From Stictocephala bisonia (taxonomy: Eukaryota > Arthropoda > Insecta > Hemiptera > Membracidae): a stretch of DNA of 64,000 nt. The notes under the pieces are model-generated. The model had not been told where the DNA came from. It made no database searches and saw only the letters and a list, made by a program, of their open reading frames with translations. A program made the position numbers and the translations under genes. Below, in pieces: positions 1-10,561 of this stretch. Position 1 is the first letter of the stretch, and each line of letters opens with the position of its first letter. Location: positions 437,501 through 501,500 of the forward strand of contig JAQJVL010000530.1 of assembly GCA_035578905.1 (NCBI GenBank). Direction: 5' to 3'.

Positions 1-500
1 AGCGAGAAATTCGATCCCATCTAAAGGCTCCATCTTCATATTATTTCGCCAGCGAACAAATTGGGCTCTCGCTATGTGTTGAGATGGGGAATATTGCGCT
101 CGTGTTTCCAATTTTGGCACACAACCCCACCTGCTCGCTCACTGCCCAGTTTATGGCCTCCGGGGACTTTCGGCTTGGCCGTCATTATTTCCAGTACTGC
201 ATAACGTAAATGTAGTTGGACAATTTGTTTGTTAACATTAGTTAATTATTTGGACCATACATTCAGTTCTTTGATTTATGGGTTTTAATATGTATAGCAT
301 TTTTAATTAAGTACAGTAATTAGAATTTAGTCACTATTCCCTTTCCCAAAAATACAGTAGTCATGTACATGGTTCATCACTGATATGATAATACTGTAAT
401 ATTCAAATCCAGAATGAATGTTTTATTCTCTATTCTAAAATAACTCAAAGTGTGGCCGTTAAGCTTGCAATGATAAATACATATGTTCCATTACTAGTCA
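1..500. other. Unassigned non-coding sequence
   Basis: The first 190 bases are GC-richer than what follows and contain several short CG-bearing words. The rest is AT-rich with stops in all frames. No domain, repeat or RNA gene was recognised. The GC-richer start could be the tail of a conserved non-coding element that continues outside the window. Confidence 0.4.
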
Positions 501-514
501 TGTGAGGTATTAGA

Positions 515-748
515 CCACAGAGAAGAAATAAACAGAGGTCACATCCATAGGGCGCTAATATGTGTGGAGGAGTTATTTCTCTAGTTTGCCATGCTATGTC
601 AGGACCAGCTCCTTGTCAGTCCCCCCAAAATCAAGTGTAAGCGTATTTATTATTACTACAGATTTATAAAGACGTACTCTAGTTGAAACCTATCAATAAC
701 TGCCACTGAGGCGTTCAATGCGGCTATAAGAAAGCGATCTCTGTTTCT
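515..748 (+). repeat. Dispersed repeat, family A, copy 1
   Basis: This block aligns over about 240 bases with the reverse complement of 47806-48062. Shared stretches include ACTGCCACTGAGGCGTTC near the right end, followed by CGGCTAT, AGAAAGC and CTCTGTTTCTTT, and CACAGAGAAGA with CATCCA near the left end. The middle is less conserved but keeps order and spacing. The left part also resembles 7300-7390. No protein family was recognised, although one frame of the right end gives a similar short peptide (TATEAF, AAIRK) in both long copies. It is most simply a non-autonomous dispersed repeat. Confidence 0.7.
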
Positions 749-759
749 TTTTCTCATTG

Positions 760-1555
760 GGTTGGCTAAGGGAACAACTGTTTGAATTTTGTAGGCGAAC
801 GAATCTTTTAGGGACCGTTTTTTATTCTAGGAAGCATAGACTACACTGGACGTACCATCTAGGTATATTTTAATAAATGTAGATTCATAAATTATAAATA
901 ATATTGTGCAAAAGAAACGTATATGATAGGATATAGCTATAACCAGATTGGACACAAACTTAATAATTTAATTCAAGTCTGACGATTGCGATACATTTAC
1001 TGTAAATGTCCGTGCAATAAACAATTATTTTATCCTACTGTACTTCTTAACTTAAAATTTACACTTCTAAGAAGATCCGAAGTAGATCATGTGTTGTAAT
1101 CATGCATAGTTAACTTGCGGGGGATATTAGAATATTTAATTCTCTCATTTTCATTGCTAATTCGTTTGCTTACTGTTTTCTGTATCTTTACTTGGTATTA
1201 GGGATGTCTCTCTTTACCGATTATGGACTTATGAAATAAGTCTACTGAAAGATTTCGTAGACTTCTTCACACTAACGATTATAAAAATGTGCTCAATAAT
1301 TTCATAATCCTTCTATATCTTCCATGTCCAGCAAAATACTGAAAAACAAATTGTCATTCCTTTTAAGAATATATTTCTGTCTCTAGTATATATATAGTAT
1401 TGTTTGTTGCCAGATAGGTTTTTATTAATTACCAAAAAAGTAATATATATTTGGAACAAGATCCAAAAGACGGGCTATTTATTAATAAAAAAAAAGCGGA
1501 GGGGGATTCTATAACTATGTGATGGATTATTTGGATAGATTCCCCGCAATAAACG
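760..1555. other. AT-rich stretch, nothing recognised
   Basis: The sequence is strongly AT-rich with short homopolymers, including a run of nine A at about 1487-1495. All frames are closed quickly by stops. It may include the decayed upstream part of the reverse transcriptase relic that begins near 1556, but no further motif could be read. Confidence 0.4.
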
Positions 1556-1833
1556 TTTATCTTGGTCGTGAGGACAGCTGTAGTATGATCTGCCACAGGG
1601 GTCTGTGTTCACTCCCCTGAATTTTGTTCAACGTGTATACTGCTGACATCCCAATCACAAAGTCCAGAAAGCTTGAATAAGCAGATGATTTTGCTCTAGC
1701 TTATCAACACAAGGCATTCAGACCTACTGAAGAAACACTCACAAGTGACCTGGCAGACTTCGAAGAATATTTTAGAACCTGATAGCCAAATTCATTGTTT
1801 CAAGTACAACGATAGAAAGACGTTTAGGTATAA
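1556..1833 (+). pseudogene. Non-LTR retrotransposon reverse transcriptase fragment (jockey-like)
   Basis: Read on the plus strand in shifting frames, the region gives the reverse transcriptase palm signature: LPQGSVFTPLNF (about 1589-1625), then TADIPIT and KSRKLE, then ADDFALAYQHKAF (about 1685-1723), then TEETLTSDLADFEEYF. ADD is the catalytic F/YADD box, and the codon for the aromatic residue before it is a stop (TAA). This order of motifs is that of arthropod jockey-superfamily LINEs, whose reverse transcriptase copies element RNA at a nicked target. Only part of the palm survives. The fingers, endonuclease and any 3' tail are not visible. The fragment is dead and probably 5'-truncated and interrupted. 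The downstream open frame at 1745-1933 is a continuation of this relic, not a gene. Confidence 0.8.
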
Positions 1834-1926
1834 CCCAAATCATATATCTTTATTGTTATTGTTTTTAGATTGTATTATTATTTTCTACGTGGTATATAAT
1901 ATTTATACAAAAATAATAACTCACAT

Positions 1927-2330
1927 TCAGTAAAACTTGATTAGTCTAAATATCCAATGTTTGAACAAGTACATTGTAACCTTCCACCTTTGATCCTTCC
2001 ACCTAACAATGTTTTGTGCCAACAACGCCTGTTTCATTGTGATTCTGCCTGTGTTTACCGGGATAGTCAACACTCCGTTCTCTCCTACCAAATCAGATTC
2101 AGTTTCAATTGTCCACCGGATGGCTGGTAGTTGCTGAGCTGGACCCCGTCGCCACAGGGGTCCCCGACACCTCCCGACGATATTTACAGTGGGCTCACAC
2201 ACACGCACACGCGCGCACAGGCACCGGGTGGCCCACGGCTCCGCGGGGCGCTGCGCCTACTGTCCACGTTGTTAGTGCTATTGTCACCGGGCATTCCACC
2301 CATACCTCACGCCAAGAGATAAAATAGTGG
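1927..2330. other. GC-rich island with a 93-codon open frame on the minus strand
   Basis: The region around 2100-2300 is much richer in GC than its surroundings and includes a CA/CG-rich run (about 2196-2216). Open frames exist on both strands: minus 2208-1927 and plus 2109-2327. The minus frame contains a plausible-looking stretch with mixed residues but matches no family I recognise. High GC alone suppresses stops here, so I do not call a gene. It may be a regulatory island or part of an unknown repeat. Confidence 0.35.
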
Positions 2331-2731
2331 TAAAATATTGCCACGGGATGTTTCGTTGGCACCACTGATGCGATGACACATTCCTCCCTGGCGTTTCGAT
2401 AATTGAGAACCTCGCGGACTTACTGGTGTACCAACGGGAAAAGGTATGTAACGAGAACAATTGATGTTTGGGACTTTTAACATGAGTACACCATCACCGT
2501 AACAACTGAGGTGAGGACATTCGGTAAATACTGTGGATGAAATCTAGTAAATTGTAGTTTCAAGACATCATACAGCATGAGTAGAAAATAGCCTAAAATA
2601 AGATTACAAAAAGGCCTAATGTGACTTTATGACATATTTGTGTAATAAGATAGTTTCTTAGTACTAGATCGAACACTTAAGCGGCCAGTGTTATAAATAT
2701 CTTCTATATTGTCCGGTAACTGCTGCGTCAT

Positions 2732-2858
2732 GGTACTATCTACAGAATTTACAAGGTAACCAGGTTTCGCCCATGCTGTGATGTGGCATCCTCAGTGGTA
2801 TCACTGAGACAGCATGAGCGAAACTTCTGGTTACCTTGTAAATATTGTAGATAGTACC
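2732..2858. repeat. Perfect-style hairpin / small foldback repeat
   Basis: Left arm 2732-2777 and right arm 2810-2858 are inverted copies. GGTACTATCTACA pairs with TGTAGATAGTACC, TTTACAAGGTAACCAG pairs with CTGGTTACCTTGTAAA, and TTTCGC-CATGCTG pairs with CAGCATG-GCGAAA. A smaller nested hairpin, CTCAGTG and CACTGAG, lies at 2791-2808 in the loop. Total length is 127 bases. It resembles a miniature foldback element or a structured repeat. No target-site duplication could be identified. Confidence 0.75.
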
Positions 2859-3977
2859 TTGACGTGGTTGCCACCGGAAAATATAGATTATATTTACAAC
2901 GTACAAATGTTGACATCAGCCCAGACACCAATACTAAGTGGGAATGTAAACTTAATCCAAGATAAAAATCCAACCTAAAAAATACTTATAACAATCTAAA
3001 CACCAACAGAACGCTGTAAGCTTCATGTTTAAAGGGCCTTCAACAATTATCAGGTTCTTAAATTTGGTAGTCTACGCGAATAAATGTAGATTTTGTTGGA
3101 CACAGAAAATTAGTCTTGAAATATTCACACAGATATGTCGGCGTCTCATATGAAAGACTAGTTTAATTGCATTTTTAAAGAGACTTTGGATTCATATGTG
3201 AGTATTTAATAAAATGTGTTATAACAATTTATTATCCAAATTGTACTTATCATGAATGAATACTGCAACATAATAAAAAGGGTTCCACCCAGATCTTTCT
3301 TTGAATTTCTAAAAGTTGACTTTCAAACAACTGGAACATACAACAGTTTAAAGGTTGTATTTAAAACTTAGATGCTCGTTTACAAATCATCTCGCCTGTC
3401 TCCCCTGTAATCATAATCATTCTTTACTGTCACATAAATAACGTTTACATTTTAGCATTGCTAAAAAACAGGTGACATTGTCAGTATATTTACAAGAGTA
3501 TAGTTCATATGAAATATGTACTTTTTGTCATACATTAAATAATAGTCTACTTATGCTATGATATAAATAATAAATTTTTTTAACTATAACACACCATCAC
3601 AAAAAGCTCTCAACAAAATACAATAAAAATAGGTTTTTAACCTTAGTAATACAAATCAGCTTAAAAAAATTCATCTAACCTATAGCAATTTTTTCCAACA
3701 GGAAATTGGAAACTGCACTTTTGAAGGACTTGTCTCTTACAAGGCATTTATGTGTAATCCTGTAATGTACATCAGGTGATCCGACAGTTATTTAACATAG
3801 GAATACGGAACATTCAATTCAGCAGAATACTCTCATTGGTATATGTATTTAATGTAAAACACGTGTTTTAAAATCAGCTGTAATACAATCACAAAATCAG
3901 CTGTAAAAGTGATAGTTGACATTGTTGTGTTTAAATTTGCATTTTCATGTGTTGACAGTAGCCATTAACCGCAAAAT
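2859..3977. other. AT-rich stretch upstream of the mariner relic
   Basis: The stretch is mostly AT-rich unique-looking sequence. Two near-identical words containing AAATCAGCTGTAA lie at about 3871-3907. The region probably contains the 5' flank, and perhaps the decayed left terminal inverted repeat, of the transposase relic that follows, but I could not identify that terminus. Confidence 0.35.
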
Positions 3978-4922
3978 AACAACAGAAGAACGCGTCTTCG
4001 CTTTAAAATTTTGCTAGGAAACAAATAAAAATAGTGATGAGGTTATTCTGTTATATGTAGAAAGATTTGCTCAAAGTCCAGCGCCATCCAGGCAAGCCAT
4101 TTACAAATTAATCCAACAAACGATGAGGCGACTGGAAGTGTACATGGTTTACCAAATAGTGAGAAGTCTATAACTGCTACTAGTAAAGCCAACTTGACCA
4201 CTATTGGTGAATCTGTTGTTCAGAGACTGAAGAAATTACAACTTAAGGTATCTTCTGAGTTTGATATTTCAGATAATGTGTAATCCGTATCATGAAATCA
4301 TTAAAACTAAAACCTTATCTTCCACAGCTGCATCAATGTTTGCTACGGAAGATGACTTTGACAGGTGTGCTGAATTTTCAGAATTGTTCGTAATACGTTT
4401 TGAAGCTGAGCACGACTTTAAAAATCGTGTTTTTTTGACTGATGAAGCTTCCTTTAAACTCAATGATCGTGTTAAACGACACGACTGTGTCTATTGGAGT
4501 GATGTGAGGAAGTTTTTGAGGAAGAACTAAATGTTCCTGAAGAAACTTTAGTATGGCATTGCAAGCCTTCTTCAATGACACTGGTCACGGAGAATCTCAC
4601 CTTCAAATGTTGCAAGAAGTGTTTTTGTCTGAGCTACAAAATACCAGCCTCATTTGGTAACAAGACGTTGCTACACCATACACGGTTTAGTGGTAAGAAA
4701 TATTCCAAGCCCCAATTTCAATGAGTGGATCGGAAGACGTGGTACAACCGATTGCCCCCCAAGATTATGAGATCTAAATGTGCAACATTTGAGAGGAGCC
4801 ATCACAAGGGGACTTGAAGTGTTGAATAATATCAAAAATGTATGTCAACAGATTGTTCAAAGTGTACAAAAATCCTCAGTGAAAAATCTATCGAAGTTGG
4901 TGGGAGGCATTTGAAAAATTTC
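3978..4922 (+). pseudogene. Decayed mariner/IS630-type transposase
   Basis: Several frames together give the order of parts of a mariner-superfamily transposase, which cuts and pastes DNA at TA sites. An N-terminal helix-turn-helix region starts near 3978 (TTEERVFAL) and continues with a linker (ANLTTIGESVVQ, about 4189-4224). The longest open piece (4261-4530) holds EDDFDR, AEFSELF and VFLTDEASFKLND. The Asp at 4441-4443 is the first catalytic acid. Farther on, LIW-stop-QDVATPY (about 4648-4680) carries the second (Asp 4664-4666). The block near 4728-4800 (NEWIGRRGTTDCPP) should carry the third, but its acidic residue is not preserved. The C-terminal VGGRHFE-like end lies near 4895-4922. There are multiple frameshifts, stops and an internal deletion after the first catalytic region, so it cannot encode an active enzyme. 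Terminal inverted repeats were not found. Confidence 0.85.
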
Positions 4923-5934
4923 TTTAAGTTTACTGCTTTTTTAAAGTGTTAATAAGTATAAATTAAATTACGTTATAAATTAAATTAATTGATTATTTAT
5001 TTTTACAAGTACACTTACTCGGTAAACTGACCTTTGGGTCAACCAGTATTATACTGTATATATGTGTCTGTGTATTTATTATAACGGGTGATGCACAATG
5101 TTAACATCAAGATAATAGCCTTACATTTGAAACTAGTTTAAATGTACAACTTCCACGTCAAAATAAACAGCGTACAAAAAAGCGATTAATGCTGGATTTA
5201 CAAACACCAAAAACATGACCCCTGAAAAGTGGATTAGCGTGGGCGAGTGACACTAAGAAAGACGAGCGACATTCTTGTGGACAATAATGGAAGGTGCGGT
5301 AGGTGTTATATATGGCAGTGTGGACGGCCGGGCGAGACACGGGCCTATAAAATGATCTTTCATAAAGTCAACATGTTATGACGGAGCGAAGCACCGGGTC
5401 CCGTAAAAACCTGGCCTGACACCGACTTCTGAATGGGCACGGTTCATTCATATAATTAAAGGCGCACCCCACAAGGCGCTGTTAGGTGTTTAGCATTTGT
5501 GAGCTGAGCTCGGATTGTACAGCGGATACCACTAAACAGTTCATTGGTACGACCAATGGTGTCACAAGCACAGAATTTATATTAGACTTATTTTGGGGAG
5601 TTTTATACAGAGCTTAATGTGTTTCCTGTTTGTCTGTATAGATAGGATGGATGAAATTTGTGGCTTACACGAGTTTTGTTTTTTGTGAGCATTTCTATTG
5701 TTATTAAGCTTTTTCTATAGTTTGTTTAAGATTCGAAATTGAATTTTTCTTTTAATATCCAGTCCAGATTGTGTTATCTTATTATTATTATTATTTTGTC
5801 ACCTGCCACAATGATTTAGTACATAGGCTATCCTAATTATTTTGCCAGATCAATTCAAGCGAAATTATGGAAGCATTTTATAACAGAAGTATACCTTTAT
5901 GGAGTATTATATTAGCCTTATTACATTAAGTAAT
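4923..5934. other. Unassigned sequence downstream of the mariner relic
   Basis: The first 150 bases are AT-rich. From about 5150 to 5600 the composition is more balanced, with several CG-bearing words and a TTATTATTATTATT run near 5779. No protein motif or second copy elsewhere in the window was recognised. Confidence 0.35.
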
Positions 5935-6065
5935 TTTAGGATGGATCATTGTAGGTTACGTTATGTTAGGTTATGTCAGTTAGGTTATATAAGGGTGAAG
6001 TTATTTGAGTTAGGTATTATTAGTTTAGGTTTGTTATGTTAAAGTATGTCAGGTTAGGTTTCTCA
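5935..6065. repeat. Degenerate AGGTTA-type repeats
   Basis: Degenerate copies of words such as GTTAGGTTATGT, TTAGGTTATAT and GTCAGGTTAGGTTT occur over about 130 bases. This is the reverse complement type of the long array at 52068-52836 (CCTAACCAAACTTAACATAA). It is unlike a pure telomeric TTAGG run and is more likely a dispersed satellite fragment. Confidence 0.6.
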
Positions 6066-6459
6066 TTTAGAAATGCCCATCTGTCTAAAGTAAATAGGAA
6101 ATGAATGCTGTGTATATATAGGCCTATATATATAGTAAAAAAGTTTAAAGTGTTATTAATTTTATTAGTTGCAGTGTTGACTTAAGCCGAATAAGTCCAA
6201 TTAAGCCGAATAAGTTCTTCTGCGGATAGCTATTACTGTCTTTAAACTTTTCAGAAGACGTAGTAGATAAACTTTTCAGTAGGTATCTGTAAAAAGTAGG
6301 TCTGATTTCTTTTTATCAAATTAGGTTAACTGTTCAGAGTCTTTAAATGTTGTGCGTAAACTCTAAACAAATTATGCACTCGATCTATAGTGAGTTACCC
6401 AAAATATCCTCGTTCAACCCGTCTCATATAGTTAATGGACTAAACATTGGCGGACAACC

Positions 6460-6834
6460 TTGTTGATCAGATACGTTACTGAATACAATAAATTATTGCA
6501 ATCTGGCAACACCGCATACGCCATCATCTTCGCCGTGCAGTCTGGCCTCTCGTTCACGGAATTCTTTGTTGGTCTCTACTTTACCACGTGGTGGGAGAGC
6601 CGCACCCGTTGCGATGTAGTTATCTCTGTGATTCAAATTTTGCGGTCGTTGAGAATTTCGCTGGCTAATCCGCGATGTGAATGGTGGGAGCTGGCACCAT
6701 CTGCCTTAATGCTAAGTAAGGTGTGTGTATCTGCGTGGAAGTTGCGATTTGAATACATTCATGAAACACTACGGACTTTTTCACCTCGGACGTCTGTAGT
6801 TAAATTTTGTAGCCTGGTAAGTAGGTTGACCTAA
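6460..6834 (+). other. Unexplained 124-codon open frame, possible exon
   Basis: This is one of the longest non-repeat open frames in the window. Its middle part uses many C- or G-ending codons (GGC AAC ACC, ATC ATC TTC GCC GTG CAG), unlike the surrounding AT-rich DNA, which hints at past coding use. There is no ATG at the start. A plausible acceptor (CTTGTTGATCAG, ending 6470) and a strong donor (CTG|GTAAGT at 6813/6814) could bound an internal exon of about 343 bases. The peptide includes WWESRTRCDVV and CEWWELAPS. I recognise no family. It could be an exon, a decayed mobile-element ORF, or chance. Confidence 0.3.
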
Positions 6835-6839
6835 ATATA

Positions 6840-7299
6840 CTGTAGAAATGTGTAAGGGTAAATAAAATATTTACAAAATATTAATTAAAAAATATGCAAA
6901 TATAAATCCATGGACTGTAAATATTAGGAGCGATAGACCAAACTGTCACCAGTTCAAATAGACTATGAAGTGTCTGTTCCTTTGTTTACTACATGTTTCG
7001 ATATTGCTATAGGCATCATGAGGTGAAATACAAAATAATATTTTATTCCTCGATAAATGAAAAATAACACAAATACAACATAAAAAGGACGAAGAATCAA
7101 GGTATGTTAAGTATGTTAATCAAGATGTTAAGTATGGAACAGACCATGGTGAGTATGGAACATAACACAAATGTTCATCACTTTTTTTGCTCGATTCTTT
7201 GTACTTTTTTTTATGTTGTATTTGTTTTATGTTTATTATATGGAGAGATAAAATCATGCTATTATAATACTAAAACATGTAGTGAACAAATAACAGAAA
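6840..7299. other. AT-rich, no feature recognised
   Basis: The stretch carries short local duplications such as AAGTATGTTAA followed by AAGATGTTAAGTATGGAAC (about 7105-7141) and a T-rich run near 7200. No coding signal or second copy was found. Confidence 0.35.
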
Positions 7300-7390
7300 C
7301 TACAGAATAAGGAAGCGGAGGTCGCATCCAATCAGCACTGAATATGTGTCGAGCAGTTATTTGTGGTATGAGACATCCAATTGGCATGAC
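7300..7390 (+). repeat. Dispersed repeat, family A, partial copy
   Basis: The words GAGGTCGCATCCA, TATGTGTCGAGCAGTTATTT and the spacing between them match the left part of the copy at 515-748 (GAGGTCACATCCA, TATGTGTGGAGGAGTTATTT). The right half of the family is absent. This makes it the third member in the window. Confidence 0.5.
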
Positions 7391-7600
7391 AAATATAAAA
7401 AAAGAGAATATCAATACGTTTAAGCGAAACATATTGAATAATGAATATTGGTCAATCATAAAAGTTCGCCTTTTTATATATAGTCTACTTTTAGCATAGT
7501 TTTAAAGTTCAATACATTTTATTTTGTAGGTTTTATAGTGTGGTACAGCTTTAAAAGTAAGTTTTATTGAGTTTTTGATCATTTACACAAATTGATCTAA

Positions 7601-8300
7601 TTTATTTATTTATTTATTTATTTTATTTATTTATTTATTATACCAACGGCATTACACCAATTTACATTGTTATAGGAATAGATGACTTAAGGCTAGAAGA
7701 AACAATGATTCTCAATCAAAAGTCTACATCAACAACTATACATTCACTTGCACTGTGAAAAAACATAATTTGTTGAAAAGCTAAAGGTAATATTCAGAAA
7801 GAGTAACGAGATATAAAATTTGAAAACATTAACAAGAAATCAGAGATAATCAATTAACATTATTAACCATAACAATAAGATAACAACACAATGGTAACAA
7901 TATGAACTAGAAAAGAAATAACAAACAATTTTATGAGGTTAACAAAACATTAATAACATCTTAAATATATAACAACTAACAACCCACCAGTCCAGCAGTA
8001 ATGAGGCAGCCTAGCAAAAATTTTCAGATTGTGAAAAAGAGAGAAAACTTAAAAAATATATAATAAAGAATGTAATACTATGCTTAATGACAATGATGAA
8101 ATGATTATAGTAATATGGACAGCATAACAACAACAAGATAGACGGGCCCAGAAGACTTGCACCAACTCATGTAGAACGTCCTCAATCAGCAGCAGCAGCC
8201 CTCCTCACCACCGCCAAACTGTCAGAGAAGAAGTCCACGACACCACAGACGTCGTTCCCGGAGCGCATCACCCCTAATGGAGTAATCAAGTACCCCTAAT
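7601..8300 (-). mobile_element. Probable LINE 3' end with (TAAA)n tail
   Basis: On the minus strand the region runs from a GC-richer block (about 8290-8150) through a long T-rich stretch into GTAATGCCGTTGG and then a (TAAA)n run (7601-7640). That layout (end of a coding part, U-rich 3' UTR, short-period A-rich tail) is typical of insect non-LTR retrotransposons. The minus-strand frame near 8288-8190 reads TPLGVMRSG and VVDFFSDSLAVVRRAAAAD before a stop, which could be the C-terminus of the element protein. No reverse transcriptase motif is left. A short direct repeat containing CCCCTAATGGAG occurs at about 8270-8305. Confidence 0.5.
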
Positions 8301-9339
8301 GGAGGTACTTTGGAATAAGTTAACCCAAATATTGGGATTCTGTCAAATAAATAGTAGTACCAAAAGAATTTTTGTGATTAGAAAAACATATATAAATATT
8401 GAAAATTAATACTGTATGTCTTATTTTGGAGCAATGAAAAATTCACACGCCAGCACACAATAATAATTTTGAAGTAAATGGTAGTTTTTTTAGATCTTTC
8501 AGATGGTTAATGTACAATAAATAACTTAAATATTGATACTGTTACATACATTCGTTTGGTGTAGTCATAATTATCTCATAGATTATGTTTGTAATGATTG
8601 ATTTTTTCAAACCCCGTTATGGTTAAAGTCATCCCAAAATTAATTACATATTACAATGTATGTTACACAAAATATTACAATAAAGACAAAATGTTGATTA
8701 TTGGCCCAGTTTTAAGGTTATTTTGGAACTAAACATAACCTTGACGATCTAATCTGTATAAAACATACATTTCGTAATCATAATTGAAATTATTTGTGAC
8801 GATTCTGCTCAGATCATAACACAGAGCAAGCAACTGTAACCAGCTGATGTATTCGTACTAAGGTCCGTAAACAGCTGGTGGTCAGGTGTACCAACTAAAT
8901 TGATATGATGGCAAATTATCTATTTTATTTCCAAACAATCTTTAAAAATAAAAAAATTTAAAACAGTGGATATCTATACTTATTTTTATACATACTGAAG
9001 ATGAAATAACAGAAACTATACAAGGAATATTTTGTGATACTAAAACTAAATTTATGAATTAATGTTCAACTTATATAAATTAAGAGATTCCCAAGGTTCA
9101 GATATGAAATGTTAACGGTGTATTCCTTCCATTGTAGGATAAAACAGTTTCTAAATCTAGACTGAAACAACAATAAATTAAAAATATATTTTCATACACT
9201 TATTGGTAACGTCTCCAATACTTTCTCAAGTTATGTGTACTATATTTGCAGCTGTTTAGTAGCCAAAAGCACTATTAACGACTGGGTAGAATACAAAATT
9301 ACCTCAATCTTAATACATAAAATACAAAAACAATGCACA
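8301..9339. other. AT-rich interspersed sequence
   Basis: Nothing coding was seen. A small local inverted feature around CAGCTGATG and CAGCTGGTGG occurs at 8840-8882. The words containing CAGCTGAT recur next to Helitron-like repeats elsewhere in the window, so part of this stretch may belong to such an element. Confidence 0.35.
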
Positions 9340-9775
9340 CAATCGTCATGAAATCTCCACAGTTTTGATGATACTTGGAGAGAAGTCAGCTTTTCTATCA
9401 TAGAGAACCACTAAGAAAGGATTTCTCGAAATTACCATCCTAAGCCCCTCAATGTTTTCTTTTTTTCCATAAGAGTAACATTGGCAATAATTTAGAGATT
9501 TTTTTAAAAACAGCTGATATAAAACACATAAACATTACACTGAAGTGTGGCTAATTTAGTTTTCATTTGGCTATTTATACTAACTCTGATATGATTGCAC
9601 TACTATGCCCCCCAAAGTAGACTTATAGGGTTTTCTAGAATATAAAACTTTGTAATCTAGGAGAACGGCAAGAGGCTGAGATTTTATTTTTATGTGATGG
9701 TTTAGAAAGAACCACCGAGGTAAACACGCGTGGAGGACCACCTCGTAGCGAAGCAAGGGCTAGTATTCTATTAGC
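9340..9775 (+). mobile_element. Helitron-like non-autonomous repeat, copy 1
   Basis: Blocks here recur in order at 14810-15112 and 35948-36415: a TTTTGATGA-A-TTGG word, an AGAACCACTAAGAAAGG word, a CTAGAATATAAAACTTTG block, CTAGGAGAACG, GTGATGGTTTAGA, and a GC-richer end reading CCACCTCGTAGCGAAGCAAG. The end is followed by GGCTAGT (CTAG then T), which resembles the CTRR-T 3' terminus of Helitron-type elements. No replicase or helicase is present. The assignment rests on end sequence and the link with (TA)n, not on protein. Confidence 0.55.
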
Positions 9776-9829
9776 CCCTTATAATAACACCCCGTTTGCA
9801 GTGCTCTAATACATCATTTGGCGGTACCA

Positions 9830-10050
9830 TGATGTACAACTTTATGTGTATGGGTGAGCGGGTGGACCAGTACCACTGTATGTGTGTGGGTGGTGGGTGG
9901 GTCAATACCACCGTACGTGTATGGGTGGGCGGGTGGGTAATTACCACCGTACGTGTATGGGAGGGTGGGTGGGTTAATACCACAGTACGTACATGTATGA
10001 ATGGGTGGGTGTGTCAGTACCACAGTACGCGTATGGGAGGGTGCACACAT
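9830..10050. repeat. G-rich minisatellite, locus 1
   Basis: About six degenerate copies of a unit of about 32-40 bases combine a GGGTGGGTGGG-type block with TACCACCGTACGTGTAT. Perfect four-tract G motifs with single-base loops occur at 9923-9937 (GGGTGGGCGGGTGGG) and 9959-9973. Open frames on both strands here arise only from the repeat. The same unit recurs at 28.8-29.1, 41.6-41.8 and 60.5-60.9 kb. Confidence 0.8.
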
Positions 10051-10561
10051 GTATATTTTATTTAATCAACACTCTTTTAGTCACAGTTTTATTAAATATT
10101 TAGAAATGCCAAATTGAGAAATCGTTAAATAATTAATATGGTAGTTCAATAGATAAACTAGTAGCCGACTAAAGCAATAGATAAATTCAGTACCATTTGA
10201 ATTTGTGTAGCGGCAGTCATTACTGTTTTATTATTGGTCGAAAACAAGTGGGTGAAAATGTACGTTCCAAAACACTAACTGCCCGTAATTTTTGTTACTA
10301 TATTTTCTGAGTTTTAAACCAGTTATAATTAATCAGAAAGCTGTTTAAGTTTATATAAGTTTCTGATTACTCCCCAAGGATGACTTCTTTATACTAAAAT
10401 TGTAATATCTCGATTTTACGTCACTCTAAGTTCATTATTTGCACAATTCACCACGGTTGAGACTAGGTTCCGTCACGGGACCCTCAAGAGGATGGCGGTC
10501 GTGTGGGGATGACTGAGCGAGGGCTTACCCTGTCACAACACCGCCATCCCCCCGCCAATTT

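Noticed and set aside
9771..10065. Frames reading HPPTHTRTVV and VWVGGWV repeats on both strands
   Set aside because: They are translations of the G-rich minisatellite.
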